A stretch of DNA of 64,000 nt from Hyphomonas sp. GTDB taxonomy: Bacteria > Pseudomonadota > Alphaproteobacteria > Caulobacterales > Hyphomonadaceae. The DNA lies in contig NZ_WGLO01000001.1 in NCBI RefSeq assembly GCF_016125515.1, positions 62,001-126,000 of the forward strand, written 5' to 3'. The position numbers and the translations under genes were made by a program. Positions 29,435-38,600 of this stretch are shown here, in pieces (within the stretch, counting starts at the first letter, position 1; each line of letters starts with the position of its first letter). The notes beneath the pieces are model-generated. The model had not been told where the DNA came from and searched no databases. It was given only the letters and a program-made list of their open reading frames with translations.

Positions 29435-29992
29435 ATGCTTGGCATTGGCCAAAAGCTGCCCGAATTCAGCGTGACCGGCGTGAAGCCGAAATTCATGCGT
29501 CACGAAGAGAACGGCGAAAGCGCGTTCGAGACCATCGACCAGAACAGCTTCGCAGGTCTCTGGAAGGTCATCTTCTTCTATCCGAAGGACTTTACCTTCG
29601 TCTGCCCGACCGAAATCGCCGAGTTCGCCCGCCTGACACCGGAATTCGCGGACCGCGACGCGGTGGTCCTGGGCGGTTCGACCGACAACGAGTTCGTGAA
29701 ACTCGCCTGGCGCCGTGAGCATCCGGATCTGCACGCGCTGAAGATGTGGCAGTTTGCCGACACCAATGGCTCGCTGGTCGATGGCCTGGGCGTGCGTGAG
29801 CCGGATGCGGGCGTTGCTTATCGCGCGACCTTCATCGTCGATCCGCACAATGTCATCCAGCACGTCTACGTCACCAATCTGAACGTCGGCCGTAACCCGC
29901 AGGACACGCTGCGCGTGCTCGACGCGCTGCAGACCGACGAGCTGTGCCCGTGCAACCGTCCGGTTGGCGGCAAGACGCTCGAACTGGCCTGA
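29435..29992 (+). CDS. ahpC: Alkyl hydroperoxide reductase AhpC-type peroxiredoxin
   Basis: The 185-residue peroxiredoxin has peroxidatic Cys57 in FTFVCPTE and a C-terminal DELCPCNRP with Cys171 and Cys173 as resolving residues. It reduces hydrogen peroxide and organic peroxides in the cytosol. The C-P-C C-terminus and the adjacent ahpD match the AhpE-free, AhpD-dependent type that uses no AhpF. The start at 29435 follows an AGGAGA ribosome site; an upstream GTG-region start lacks one. Regulated by OxyR from the divergent gene. Confidence 0.95.
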   Translation: MLGIGQKLPEFSVTGVKPKFMRHEENGESAFETIDQNSFAGLWKVIFFYPKDFTFVCPTEIAEFARLTPEFADRDAVVLGGSTDNEFVKLAWRREHPDLHALKMWQFADTNGSLVDGLGVREPDAGVAYRATFIVDPHNVIQHVYVTNLNVGRNPQDTLRVLDALQTDELCPCNRPVGGKTLELA

Positions 29993-30125
29993 TCCGTCCG
30001 GATTCGGCCTGACCCCATCCATCCGGCCCTGGCGCCGCTTCGCGCGTTCCCCCACCCAGCGCGAAGCTGTTTGCTCCGGGGCCGGATGGTTCCTTCCAGA
30101 TCCTGTTGCAGGAGCCGTTTGAACC

Positions 30126-30668
30126 ATGTCGCTCGAAACCCTCAAGACCCTGATCCCGGACTACGCCAAGGATATCCGGCTGAACATCGGTTCGCTGGCC
30201 AATGAAACGATCCTCACGGAGCAGCAGAAATATGGCTGCTTCCTCGCCTGTGCGCATGCGGCCGGCGAGCCGGCAACGTTGCGCGCGGTCGATGCCGAAG
30301 TGCGTCTGTTCCTGTCGGCGGAAGCCCTCGCAGCGGCGAAGTCGGCCAGCGCGATCATGGGCATGAACAATGTCTATTACCGCGCCACCCACCTCCTTTC
30401 GAACACGACCTACCAGACCATGCCCGCCCGTCTGCGGATGAACGTGATCGGCAATCCCGGTGTTCCGAGGGCGGATTTCGAGCTCTGGTCGATGGCTGTG
30501 TCGGCGATCAATGGCTGCGGCATGTGCCTCGATGCGCACGAAGCGGAGCTGCGCAAGCATGGCATGACCAGCGAGCAGATCCAGGCCGCGCTGCGGATCG
30601 GGGCGGTGGTGAATGCCGTTGCCTGCGTGATGGCGGCCGAAAAGGCGCTGCAGACCGAGCCGGCCTGA
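30126..30668 (+). CDS. ahpD: Alkylhydroperoxidase AhpD
   Basis: The 180-residue product has the catalytic CxxC pair Cys131/Cys134 in NGCGMCLDAHE with the proton-relay His138. AhpD recycles oxidised AhpC, with electrons from lipoamide systems in mycobacteria. It follows ahpC by 133 bases on the same strand and is closed by a strong terminator, so ahpCD is a two-gene unit. Confidence 0.95.
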   Translation: MSLETLKTLIPDYAKDIRLNIGSLANETILTEQQKYGCFLACAHAAGEPATLRAVDAEVRLFLSAEALAAAKSASAIMGMNNVYYRATHLLSNTTYQTMPARLRMNVIGNPGVPRADFELWSMAVSAINGCGMCLDAHEAELRKHGMTSEQIQAALRIGAVVNAVACVMAAEKALQTEPA

Positions 30669-30691
30669 GCCGGTTTGAAACGAAAATGACG

Positions 30692-30727
30692 GGCCCCCGG
30701 ATCCATGGATCCGGGGGCCTTGTTTTT
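30692..30727 (+). terminator. Rho-independent terminator after ahpD
   Basis: A near-perfect palindrome from GGCCCCCGGATCC to GGATCCGGGGGCC (30692-30719) is followed by TTGTTTTT. It cleanly separates the peroxide unit from the dcw operon. Confidence 0.93.
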
Positions 30728-30848
30728 GGGCGGCGCTGCATTGCAATCGTGTAAGGTTCGCTGCGCGTTGGGGTAGACGCATCGCTTGGTTGGCGACCGA
30801 TGCGGCATCGCAACACACACTGGCAAGTCCCGGAAATAGTTCGAAAAT

Positions 30849-30876
30849 TTGATCGCCTTGTACGCGAGCGGATAAT
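30849..30876 (+). promoter_or_regulatory. Candidate sigma-70 promoter of the dcw operon
   Basis: TTGATC (30849-30854), a 16-base spacer and GATAAT (30871-30876) form a plausible promoter about 170 bases before the mraZ start. It lies upstream of the MraZ-type boxes, as expected for the operon promoter. Inference from consensus only. Confidence 0.4.
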
Positions 30877-30956
30877 CCGTGTTCACCCGGTTCCGCCGAT
30901 GAACTCATTTTGTTCCCGAATTGGTCTTATGTGGAAATCCTGATTCGCTTCAGGCG

Positions 30957-30980
30957 CCCATTGAGACCCATAGTCGCCCA
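30957..30980 (-). promoter_or_regulatory. MraZ-type operator: three TGGG boxes with 10-base period
   Basis: CCCA occurs at 30957-30960, 30967-30970 and 30977-30980, so TGGG repeats every ten bases on the minus strand. This matches the known MraZ-binding pattern TGGGN-N5 repeated. The boxes lie between the candidate promoter and the mraZ start, which suits autorepression of the operon. They also argue against translation starting at the ATG at 30980. Confidence 0.65.
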
Positions 30981-30992
30981 TGATAGTCCACG

Positions 30993-31014
30993 TTTACACA
31001 TGGTTTACCCATGG
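30993..31014 (+). repeat. Tandem 11-base repeat in the mraZ leader
   Basis: TTTACACATGG (30993-31003) is directly followed by TTTACCCATGG (31004-31014), with one mismatch. It sits between the TGGG boxes and the mraZ start. It may be a second regulator site or a chance duplication. Confidence 0.5.
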
Positions 31015-31048
31015 CGGGGTTGAGGCAAATCAAGACAAGGACGGGCGG

Positions 31049-31543
31049 GTGTTTTTTTCCACCTATGAGGGTGCTATTGACGCAAAAGGGCGGGTTTCGA
31101 TCCCGGCACCCTTCCGCGCTGCGCTTGGTGGAAACACCCGCGTTTTCATCTGGGTAGCGCCCGACGGATCGGGCGCGCTGGAAGGCGGCGGGGAGGCCCT
31201 GATGGAGCTTTACGCCGAGACGCTGGCCGAGCTGCCGCTGCAATCCCCAGTTCGGGAAGCCTTCGTCACGTCGGTGATTGCCGGGTCCGCCGATCTCAAG
31301 ATCGACGACACGGGCCGGATCAAGCTGCCGGACGATTTCTGCGAGGCGGCGGGGCTGTCGGGCCGGATCCGGTTCACAGGCGCGATCGAGAGTTTCAAGA
31401 TCTGGGACCCTGCCCGGTTTGACGCTCACCGCGCCAAGCAGGCCGGTATCGCGCAGCGCCCCGATACGCTGGAAGCCTTCCACGCCGCCTACAACCAGGT
31501 GCGCAAGCGCCGGGCGGCGGCGCTGCGGGGGGAGGCTGAATGA
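31049..31543 (+). CDS. mraZ: Transcriptional regulator MraZ
   Basis: The 164-residue product has the two AbrB-like halves of MraZ: FSTYEGAIDAKGRVSIPAPFR and LKIDDTGRIKLPDDF. The family autorepresses and controls the dcw operon by binding TGGG repeats. I choose the GTG at 31049 because family members begin M-F-S-T-Y-E-G; an in-frame ATG at 30980 would add 23 residues and overlap the operator. The GTG has a weak ribosome site. Its stop overlaps the rsmH start by four bases. Confidence 0.92.
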   Translation: MFFSTYEGAIDAKGRVSIPAPFRAALGGNTRVFIWVAPDGSGALEGGGEALMELYAETLAELPLQSPVREAFVTSVIAGSADLKIDDTGRIKLPDDFCEAAGLSGRIRFTGAIESFKIWDPARFDAHRAKQAGIAQRPDTLEAFHAAYNQVRKRRAAALRGEAE

Positions 31544-32571
31544 TGGCGGCTCGCACACCTGCCCGCCCGGCCGCCGCGCCGGGCCACCTGCCCGTCATGC
31601 TCGCCGAAGTGCTGGAAACGCTGGCGCCGGTGGACGGCGATGTGATTGCCGATGGTACGTTCGGTGGCGGCGGCTATTCGCGCGCGATCCTGACGGCAGC
31701 GGCTTGCACCGTGATCGGTATCGACCGCGATCTCGACGCCATTGTGCGCGCCGAACGTCTGGCGGCGGAGTTTCCGCGTCTCGTGCCGCTGCTCGGCCGG
31801 TTCGGCGATCTCGACTCCCTGCTGGAAGCAGCCGGACACGCCCGGGTCGACGGTGTGGTGCTGGACATCGGCGTGTCGAGTTTCCAGATCGACGAGGCGA
31901 TCCGCGGCTTCTCCTTCATGAAGGATGGTCCGCTGGACATGCGCATGGGCGCGTCCGGCCCATCAGCGGCCGATGTGGTTAACCAGATGGCTGAACGCGA
32001 CCTGGCAAACATCATTTTCCGGCTCGGCGAAGAGCGTAATGGGCGCCGGATCGCCCGGGCCATCGTCGAGCGCCGGGCGACCGAGCCGTTCACGACGACG
32101 GCGGATCTGGCCGCGCTGGTCGAGACGGCAGTCGGCGGGCGGCGCGGCGCGCGCATGCACCCGGCCACGCAGACCTTCCAGGCGATCCGGATGTACGTGA
32201 ACGACGAGCTGGGCGAGCTGGCTCGCGGACTGGTGGCGGCCGAGAAGGTTCTGCGGCCCGGAGGGCGGCTTGTGGTGGTGACGTTCCACTCGCTGGAAGA
32301 CCGGCTGGTGAAACAGTGGCTGCGCGAGCGTTCGGGCGGTGTTCCGGCCGGATCGCGCCATATGCCCCTGATGTCGAAGCCGAAGCCGCCGAGCTTCGAG
32401 CAGATTACAAACAAGGCGCTGCAACCTTCTGAAAAGGAAGTGGAAACCAATCCACGGGCACGCTCTGCAAGACTGCGGGCGGCGATCCGGACGGATGCTG
32501 CCGCCTTTGGTGGTCCGGCGGATGATGGAATGGGCCTGCCGCCGATCTCTGAATTGGAGGTATCGCGATGA
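31540..32571 (+). CDS. rsmH: 16S rRNA (cytosine(1402)-N(4))-methyltransferase RsmH
   Basis: The 343-residue product has the class I methyltransferase motif I (DGTFGGGGYSRAIL), VVLDIGVSSFQID and the C-terminal VVTFHSLEDRLVK block typical of RsmH (MraW). It methylates C1402 in the ribosomal P site. Starts two codons inside the mraZ stop region (ATGA overlap); an alternative ATG is the next codon. Confidence 0.96.
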   Translation: MMAARTPARPAAAPGHLPVMLAEVLETLAPVDGDVIADGTFGGGGYSRAILTAAACTVIGIDRDLDAIVRAERLAAEFPRLVPLLGRFGDLDSLLEAAGHARVDGVVLDIGVSSFQIDEAIRGFSFMKDGPLDMRMGASGPSAADVVNQMAERDLANIIFRLGEERNGRRIARAIVERRATEPFTTTADLAALVETAVGGRRGARMHPATQTFQAIRMYVNDELGELARGLVAAEKVLRPGGRLVVVTFHSLEDRLVKQWLRERSGGVPAGSRHMPLMSKPKPPSFEQITNKALQPSEKEVETNPRARSARLRAAIRTDAAAFGGPADDGMGLPPISELEVSR

Positions 32572-32903
32572 GCCGGCGAGCATTTTTCTTCGGGCTTCTG
32601 GTGGCCGCTGTCCTGGTTTTCAGCCTGTACCGCGCGAAATATGGCGCGCGGGATACGGCGGCCGAACTGATGGCGGTCGAGGCCCAGATCGAAACAGCGC
32701 AAAAGGAAAAGGCGGTTCTCGAAACCGAGCTGGCCCATATGAGCCGGCGTGACTGGATCGAGGAATACGCCCGCAAGGAGCTGGGCATGGCCCCGCCCAA
32801 GGCGGACCAGATGGCGAGCGAAGACGATCTCGACGCTGTGGTCGGCCCGCCGACTGACGGCGTGCGCGCCGCGGACGCGCCGCAGACGGAGGCGACTCCA
32901 TGA
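32568..32903 (+). CDS. ftsL: Cell division protein FtsL
   Basis: The 111-residue product has a short cytoplasmic start, one transmembrane helix (about 5-20) and a periplasmic coiled coil (ELMAVEAQIETAQKEKAVLETEL) then YARKELGMAPP, the usual end of the FtsL zipper. With FtsB it activates FtsWI at the septum. Position between rsmH and ftsI and four-base overlaps at both ends confirm the call; sequence alone is weakly conserved. Confidence 0.88.
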   Translation: MSRRAFFFGLLVAAVLVFSLYRAKYGARDTAAELMAVEAQIETAQKEKAVLETELAHMSRRDWIEEYARKELGMAPPKADQMASEDDLDAVVGPPTDGVRAADAPQTEATP

Positions 32904-34531
32904 GCGAAGCCTCGCGCGACCGGACGCGGCTCGCAGGGCTTGTGCTCTGCGGGGTCTTCGTCGTCATGGCCGGGCGGGGCGGATACCTGGCATTGTCCGG
33001 CAAGTCGGCGGGTGATGCGGTCATCACGGCCGATCAGGCTGCGCCGCGCCTGGTGCGTGCCGACATTCTCGACCGGAATGGCGAGCTGATCGCCACCTCG
33101 GTCGAAACCTATTCCCTGTGGGCCAATCCGAGCATGATCTGGGACGCCGAAGAGGTCGCCATCGGCCTCAACCAGATGTTCCCCGAGATTGGTCTCGAGA
33201 CCCTCAAATCGAAACTGTCCGATCCCAAGCGCAAGTTCGAATGGGTCAAGCGCGGGCTCACCCCGCGCCAGCGCGAAGCGGTGATGGCGCTCAAGTTCGA
33301 AGGGCTGAATTTCCGCTCGGAAATGCGCCGTGCCTATCCGCTGGGCGAACTCGCCGGCGCCGTGCTCGGGCAGGTCGATCTTGACGGCAAGGGCATCGCC
33401 GGCGCCGAGCGAACCTTTAATGCGGAGTTGAAGGCCGGCGTGCCGGTGCACTTGACGCTCGACATCGAGGTGCAGACCGCGCTGGAAGCCGAGCTTGCGG
33501 CGGCCGCAACGGATTATGACATGGACGGCGCGGCGGCGATCCTGATGGATACGCACACCGGTGAAATCCTCGGCATGGCGAGCTGGCCTGCCTATGACCC
33601 GAACCGCCCGGCCGACTTTCCGGCCAACCATCCGGCGCGCATGAACCGCGCGATCGGCGCCGTGTACGAACTCGGCTCGGTGTTCAAGCCGCTGACCATT
33701 GCCGCGGCCCTCGAAGCCGGTGCCGTGCATCCCGACAGCCGGTTCAACGTCAGCGAACCGATCCAGCTCGGCCGGTTCACGGTCACCGATACGCACAAGT
33801 TTGCGGAGACGGCGGACCTCACCGAGATCATCGTGCAGAGTTCGAATATCGGCACCGTGCATGTGGCGCGCGCGCTCGGCATTCCCCGCCAGACCGAGTT
33901 CCTCAAGGCGGCCGGCCTGCTGGACAAGGCCGCCATCGAATTGCCGGGCAGCGAAGCGCCGATCAAGCCGGAGCACATGACCGAGGTGTCGGCAGCGACC
34001 ATTTCCTACGGGCATGGTCTTTCGGTCACGCCGCTGGCGTTCCTGTCGGCCTTTGCGGCGCTCGGCAATGGCGGCGAATTGATGCCGCCGACGCTGCGCC
34101 TCGATCCGGATCGCAAGTGGAAGCCCGTGCCGCTGATGTCGGCGGTCACCGCCGAGACGGTCACCCGGATGATGCGGGAATCGGTTATCCGCGGCACCGG
34201 CGAAACCGCAGACGTCGAAGGTTACCGCGTGGCGGGCAAGACCGGCACCGGCGAGAAGCCGCTGAACGGCGGCTATGACAAGAATGCCAATATCTCGAGC
34301 TTTGCTGCCGTCTTTCCAGAAGACGGCCCGCAATATGCCCTGATTGTGACGCTGGATGATCCAAAGGCCCGTGCGGGCCGTGGTGCAACGGCGTCCGGAA
34401 GTTCGGCCCCCGTGGCGGGCCGGATCATCGAACGTGTCGCGCCTATCCTGGGGGTCACGCCGCGCTTCGACACGAACCGCCCGCTGCGAACGGGCTTCTC
34501 GGACCAGACTCCAGAAAGGAGCGCTCTGTGA
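32900..34531 (+). CDS. ftsI: Septal peptidoglycan transpeptidase FtsI (PBP3)
   Basis: The 543-residue class B PBP has an N-terminal membrane helix (about 11-32), a pedestal domain (ADILDRNGELIATS) and a transpeptidase domain with Ser260-x-x-Lys263 in GSVFKP, the SxN motif Ser314-Ser-Asn316 and KTGT at 447-450. All three catalytic motifs are intact. It crosslinks septal peptidoglycan with FtsW. It overlaps ftsL and murE by four bases each. Confidence 0.97.
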   Translation: MSEASRDRTRLAGLVLCGVFVVMAGRGGYLALSGKSAGDAVITADQAAPRLVRADILDRNGELIATSVETYSLWANPSMIWDAEEVAIGLNQMFPEIGLETLKSKLSDPKRKFEWVKRGLTPRQREAVMALKFEGLNFRSEMRRAYPLGELAGAVLGQVDLDGKGIAGAERTFNAELKAGVPVHLTLDIEVQTALEAELAAAATDYDMDGAAAILMDTHTGEILGMASWPAYDPNRPADFPANHPARMNRAIGAVYELGSVFKPLTIAAALEAGAVHPDSRFNVSEPIQLGRFTVTDTHKFAETADLTEIIVQSSNIGTVHVARALGIPRQTEFLKAAGLLDKAAIELPGSEAPIKPEHMTEVSAATISYGHGLSVTPLAFLSAFAALGNGGELMPPTLRLDPDRKWKPVPLMSAVTAETVTRMMRESVIRGTGETADVEGYRVAGKTGTGEKPLNGGYDKNANISSFAAVFPEDGPQYALIVTLDDPKARAGRGATASGSSAPVAGRIIERVAPILGVTPRFDTNRPLRTGFSDQTPERSAL

Positions 34532-35964
34532 AATTGAAGGACCTCTTCCCGCTTGCCGAGAATGGCGAGACCGAGATCCTCGGACTGACGGCTGACAGCC
34601 GCCGGGTGCAGCCGGGTTGGCTGTTCGCGGCGCTGAAGGGCTCGGTGCATGATGGCACCCGGTTTGCGGCCCAGGCGATTGCCCAGGGCGCGGCCGCTGT
34701 GCTTTCGGATGGCAGCGCCGAGACGGGCACGACGCCGCACGTGGTGGCAGATGAGCCCCGCCGGGCGCTGGCGCTTGCCGCAAAACGCTTCCATGCTGCG
34801 CAGCCTGCCACAGTCGTCGCCATCACCGGAACGAATGGCAAGTCCTCGACGGTGGATTTTGCGCGCCAGATCTGGAGCGGCGCAGGCTACAAGGCGGCCT
34901 CGATGGGCACGCTGGGCGCCATCGGACCGAACGGCAAGATCGATGTGGGTCACACGACGCCCGATCCGGTCACCATCCACCAGACGCTGGAACTTCTGGC
35001 CGGGCAGGGCGTGACGCATTGCGCCATGGAGGCGTCGAGCCATGGTCTGGAACAGCACCGGCTGGACGGCGTGGACCTTGCGGCCGTCGGGTTCTTGAAC
35101 TTCACGCAGGACCATCTCGATTATCACGGCACGATGGAGGAATACCTCCAGTCGAAGCTGAAACTGTTCCGCACGCTGGCGCCGAAAGGCGTGCCGGCGA
35201 TCGTCAACGCCGATAGTCCGCAGCGGGACGATTTCGAAGCGGCGGCGAACGCGGCGGGCCTGAAGGTCGTCTCGTTCGGCTGGAAGGGCGAGGATCTCTG
35301 GATCGACGAGCTGATGCCGAAGGCAACCGGGCAGTCGCTGTTCCTCTACTGGCGCGACGTGGAGCAGAAGCCGGTCGAGTTGCCGCTGATCGGTGAGTTC
35401 CAGGCGCTGAACGCGCTGGCGGCGGCGGCGATCTGCCTGTCGCTGGGCATGGACTTCCCGGCCGTGGCCGAGGGCCTGTCGAAACTGAAACCGGTCAAAG
35501 GCCGCCTCGAATTCGTCGGCAAGACGGAGACGGGAGCGGCCGTGTTCGTGGATTACGCGCACACGCCGGACGGGCTGGACGTGCTGCTGCGCGCGGTTCG
35601 CCCGCACACGGCCGGACGGCTGAAGGTGATCTTCGGCTGCGGCGGCGACCGGGACGCGCGCAAGCGTCCGATCATGGGCGAGATCGCTTCGCGCCAGGCC
35701 GATGACGTGATCGTCACCGACGACAATCCGCGTTCGGAGGATCCGGCCAAGATCCGCGCGGCCGTGCTGGGCGGCGCCCGGGGCGCGCGCGAGATCGGCG
35801 ACCGGGCGGAAGCGATCCGCACGGTGATCGGCGAGCTCAAGAAGGGCGACACGCTGGTGATCGCCGGCAAGGGGCACGAGACCGGCCAGATCATCGGCAC
35901 GGATATCCTGCCATTCTCTGATCAGGACACAGCGCTCGCGGCGCTCAAGGAAGGTGCCCTATGA
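34528..35964 (+). CDS. murE: UDP-MurNAc-L-Ala-D-Glu:meso-DAP ligase MurE
   Basis: The 478-residue Mur ligase uses a GTG start overlapping the ftsI stop. The ATP loop GTNGKSS lies at 101-107, and the C-terminal DDNPRSEDP is the motif that selects meso-diaminopimelate rather than lysine. It adds the third residue of the stem peptide. This predicts DAP-type peptidoglycan, as expected for Gram-negatives. Confidence 0.97.
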   Translation: MKLKDLFPLAENGETEILGLTADSRRVQPGWLFAALKGSVHDGTRFAAQAIAQGAAAVLSDGSAETGTTPHVVADEPRRALALAAKRFHAAQPATVVAITGTNGKSSTVDFARQIWSGAGYKAASMGTLGAIGPNGKIDVGHTTPDPVTIHQTLELLAGQGVTHCAMEASSHGLEQHRLDGVDLAAVGFLNFTQDHLDYHGTMEEYLQSKLKLFRTLAPKGVPAIVNADSPQRDDFEAAANAAGLKVVSFGWKGEDLWIDELMPKATGQSLFLYWRDVEQKPVELPLIGEFQALNALAAAAICLSLGMDFPAVAEGLSKLKPVKGRLEFVGKTETGAAVFVDYAHTPDGLDVLLRAVRPHTAGRLKVIFGCGGDRDARKRPIMGEIASRQADDVIVTDDNPRSEDPAKIRAAVLGGARGAREIGDRAEAIRTVIGELKKGDTLVIAGKGHETGQIIGTDILPFSDQDTALAALKEGAL

Positions 35965-37397
35965 GCGCGCCCCTCTGGACGTCCGAGGATATCGAGTTGG
36001 CGACCGGCGGCACAGCGAGTGCGCCGTTCACGGTGACAGGCAGCGTGTCCATCGACACGCGCAGTCTGCAGCCCGGCGACCTGTTTGTGGCGCTGACCGA
36101 TCAGCGCGACGGGCATGATTTCGTCGAAGCCGCCTTCAAGGCCGGTGCAGCCGGCGCCTTGGTGTCGAAGCCGGTCGGCGGCGGACCGGTGGTGCAGGTG
36201 GACGATGTGCTCGAAGCGCTGACCGCGCTCGGCATTGCGGCGCGCATCCGCTGCGGCGCGATCCGCACGGCGGTGACCGGCTCCGCGGGCAAGACCTCGG
36301 TCAAGGAAATGCTGGCGCGCATCTATGCAGCCTTCGGCCCGGCCCATTCGAACGCCAAGAGTTTCAACAATCACTGGGGCGTGCCCCTGACGCTGGCGCG
36401 GATGCCGGAAGACACGCAGCGCGCGGTCTTCGAGATCGGCATGAACACGCCGGGCGAGATTGCGCCGCGCAGCCATATGGTGCGCCCGCAGATCGGGATC
36501 ATCACCTGTATCGGAGCCGCCCATCTGGAAGGCCTCGGCTCGGTCGAGGCCATTGCGCTGGAGAAGTCGGATATCTTCGCCGGTCTTGAAGCGGGCGGAA
36601 CCATCATCCTGCCGGCCGACGATGTGTTCCTGGATTTCCTGGCCGAACGTGCCCGCGAACTCTGCCCGACCGGCAATGTCGAAACCTTCGGCCGTTCGGA
36701 AGACGCCACCGCGCGCATCACCGGTTACGAGACCGATGGCAAGACGAGCCGCATCACGGTGGATGTCGTCGGGCGAACGGCCACAGTGACGATCAATGCC
36801 GTCGGCGAACATTGGGCGTCGAATGTAGCCGCCGCCCTGCTCGCGGCCAGCCAGACTGGCCGCTCGGTGGCCGAGTGCGCCGAAGCGCTCAACGGATACG
36901 CGCCGCCGCCGGGCCGGGGCACAGCGGAGACGCTGGCACTGCCGGATGGCGGAAGTTTCACTTTGATCGACGACGCCTACAATGCAAACCCGGCCAGCAT
37001 GCGCGCGGCGTTGAAATCGCTCGCACAGCGTACCGGCGGTCGTCGTCTCGCAGCGCTGGGCGACATGCGCGAGATCGGTTCGTCCTCGGCGGAAGAGCAC
37101 ATCGCCCTCGCCGGCCCGGTTGTCGAAGCAGGGGTCGAGGGAATTTTCCTCGCAGGCCCGGAAATGCAGCGCCTTGCAGAGGCGCTGCCACCGGGATTGC
37201 CGCAGGCATCTGCTCCGTCAGCGGATGACTTGTGGAATCAGCTGCAAAAGGCCCTGAAGGACGGCGATCTGCTCTTGATCAAAGGGTCGAATGCCTCCGG
37301 TATGGGACGGTTAGCGGACCGCTTGCGCCAATGGAGTGCAGCGGCCGGTTTGGGCAAGATGGAAAGCAGTCCAGAAGGGGCTGCGAGGACAAGCTGA
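35961..37397 (+). CDS. murF: UDP-MurNAc-tripeptide D-alanyl-D-alanine ligase MurF
   Basis: The 478-residue product has the MurF ATP loop [11 protein letters not shown] at about 106-116, [17 protein letters not shown] and [15 protein letters not shown], all diagnostic. It adds D-Ala-D-Ala to complete the pentapeptide. The last 25 residues are low-complexity and may be family tail variation. Its stop shares a base with the mraY start (TGATG). Confidence 0.97.
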   Translation: MSAPLWTSEDIELATGGTASAPFTVTGSVSIDTRSLQPGDLFVALTDQRDGHDFVEAAFKAGAAGALVSKPVGGGPVVQVDDVLEALTALGIAARIRCGAIRTAVTGSAGKTSVKEMLARIYAAFGPAHSNAKSFNNHWGVPLTLARMPEDTQRAVFEIGMNTPGEIAPRSHMVRPQIGIITCIGAAHLEGLGSVEAIALEKSDIFAGLEAGGTIILPADDVFLDFLAERARELCPTGNVETFGRSEDATARITGYETDGKTSRITVDVVGRTATVTINAVGEHWASNVAAALLAASQTGRSVAECAEALNGYAPPPGRGTAETLALPDGGSFTLIDDAYNANPASMRAALKSLAQRTGGRRLAALGDMREIGSSSAEEHIALAGPVVEAGVEGIFLAGPEMQRLAEALPPGLPQASAPSADDLWNQLQKALKDGDLLLIKGSNASGMGRLADRLRQWSAAAGLGKMESSPEGAARTS

Positions 37398-38590
37398 TGC
37401 TTTACGAATGGCTCGCTGCGCCGAGTGGCGCCTTCAATCTTCTGAACTACATCACCTTCCGCACCGGTGCGGCAGTCGTCACGGCATTCCTCGTCACGGT
37501 CCTGTTCGGCGATGCGATGATCAACGCGCTGCGCGCCCGCCAGGGCAAGGGCCAGCCAATACGCGATCTCTCGCTCGAAGCGCAGATGTCGAAGAAGGGC
37601 ACGCCTACGATGGGCGGGTTGCTGATCTGGCTCGGCCTGATCGTTGCAGTCGCGTTCTGGGGTAACCTGAAGAACCCCTATGTCTGGGTGACGCTGTTCG
37701 TCACCTTCTCCTACGCCTTCCTCGGTTTCCTCGATGACTTCGCCAAGGTGACCAAACAGTCGACCGATGGTGTGTCGGCGGGCGCGCGCCTCATCGCGGG
37801 CTTCGGCATCGCGGCGCTGGCCTGCGCGGTGATCATGGGCCTCCACGGCGCCCATACGCCGGCCGGTCATGCCGAATGGGGGGCGTTGAACCCGCTCGCC
37901 GAATGGATTGCGGACTTTGCGCCCAAGACGTCGGTCCAGCCGGCCGATCCGGATTTCTCCGGCGGTGTCGCGGTGCCGTTCGTGAACAACTATTTCCTGC
38001 CCCTCGGAGGCTTCTTCATTCTGTTTGGCATGATCGTGATCGTCGGTGCCGCCAATGCCGTGAATTTTACGGACGGGCTGGACGGACTCGCGATCGTGCC
38101 GATGACCTTCGCCGCCGCCGCGTATGCGATGATCGCCTATCTCACCGGCAACTTCGTGTTCGCCGAATACCTCGGCATCCAGTTCGCCCCCGGCGCCGGT
38201 GAACTCGCCGTCGTGCTCGGCGCGATGATCGGCGCGGGCATGGGTTTCCTCTGGTACAACGCCTACCCCGCCAAGGTCTTCATGGGCGATACCGGCTCGC
38301 TCGGCCTCGGCGGCATGCTCGGCGTCGTGGCCGTGGCGACCAAGCACGAGTTCGCGCTGGTCGTGGTCGGCGGTCTGTTCGTGATCGAGGCGGTTTCGGT
38401 GCTGACCCAGATCGGCTGGTTCAAGATCACCAAACGCCTGACTGGGGAAGGCAAGCGCATCTTCCTGATGGCGCCCCTGCACCACCATTTCCAGAAGAAG
38501 AACTGGCCCGAGACGCGGGTCGTCGTCCGCTTCTGGATCCTGTCCGTCCTGTTCGCCCTCGCGGGCCTCGCCACATTGAAGCTGAGGTGA
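37397..38590 (+). CDS. mraY: Phospho-MurNAc-pentapeptide translocase MraY
   Basis: The 397-residue product has about ten membrane helices, [13 protein letters not shown] and [10 protein letters not shown] near the active site, [13 protein letters not shown] with catalytic Asp residues and PLHHHFQ near the end. It forms lipid I from undecaprenyl phosphate in the inner membrane. The start at 37397 is the family MLYEWL form; the frame extends upstream inside murF but that is not conserved. Confidence 0.97.
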   Translation: MLYEWLAAPSGAFNLLNYITFRTGAAVVTAFLVTVLFGDAMINALRARQGKGQPIRDLSLEAQMSKKGTPTMGGLLIWLGLIVAVAFWGNLKNPYVWVTLFVTFSYAFLGFLDDFAKVTKQSTDGVSAGARLIAGFGIAALACAVIMGLHGAHTPAGHAEWGALNPLAEWIADFAPKTSVQPADPDFSGGVAVPFVNNYFLPLGGFFILFGMIVIVGAANAVNFTDGLDGLAIVPMTFAAAAYAMIAYLTGNFVFAEYLGIQFAPGAGELAVVLGAMIGAGMGFLWYNAYPAKVFMGDTGSLGLGGMLGVVAVATKHEFALVVVGGLFVIEAVSVLTQIGWFKITKRLTGEGKRIFLMAPLHHHFQKKNWPETRVVVRFWILSVLFALAGLATLKLR

Positions 38591-38600
38591 CCGCCGCGCG

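Noticed and set aside
30980-31048. Upstream ATG as the mraZ start
   Set aside because: It would overlap the TGGG boxes and add 23 residues absent from the family; the GTG at 31049 gives the usual N-terminus.
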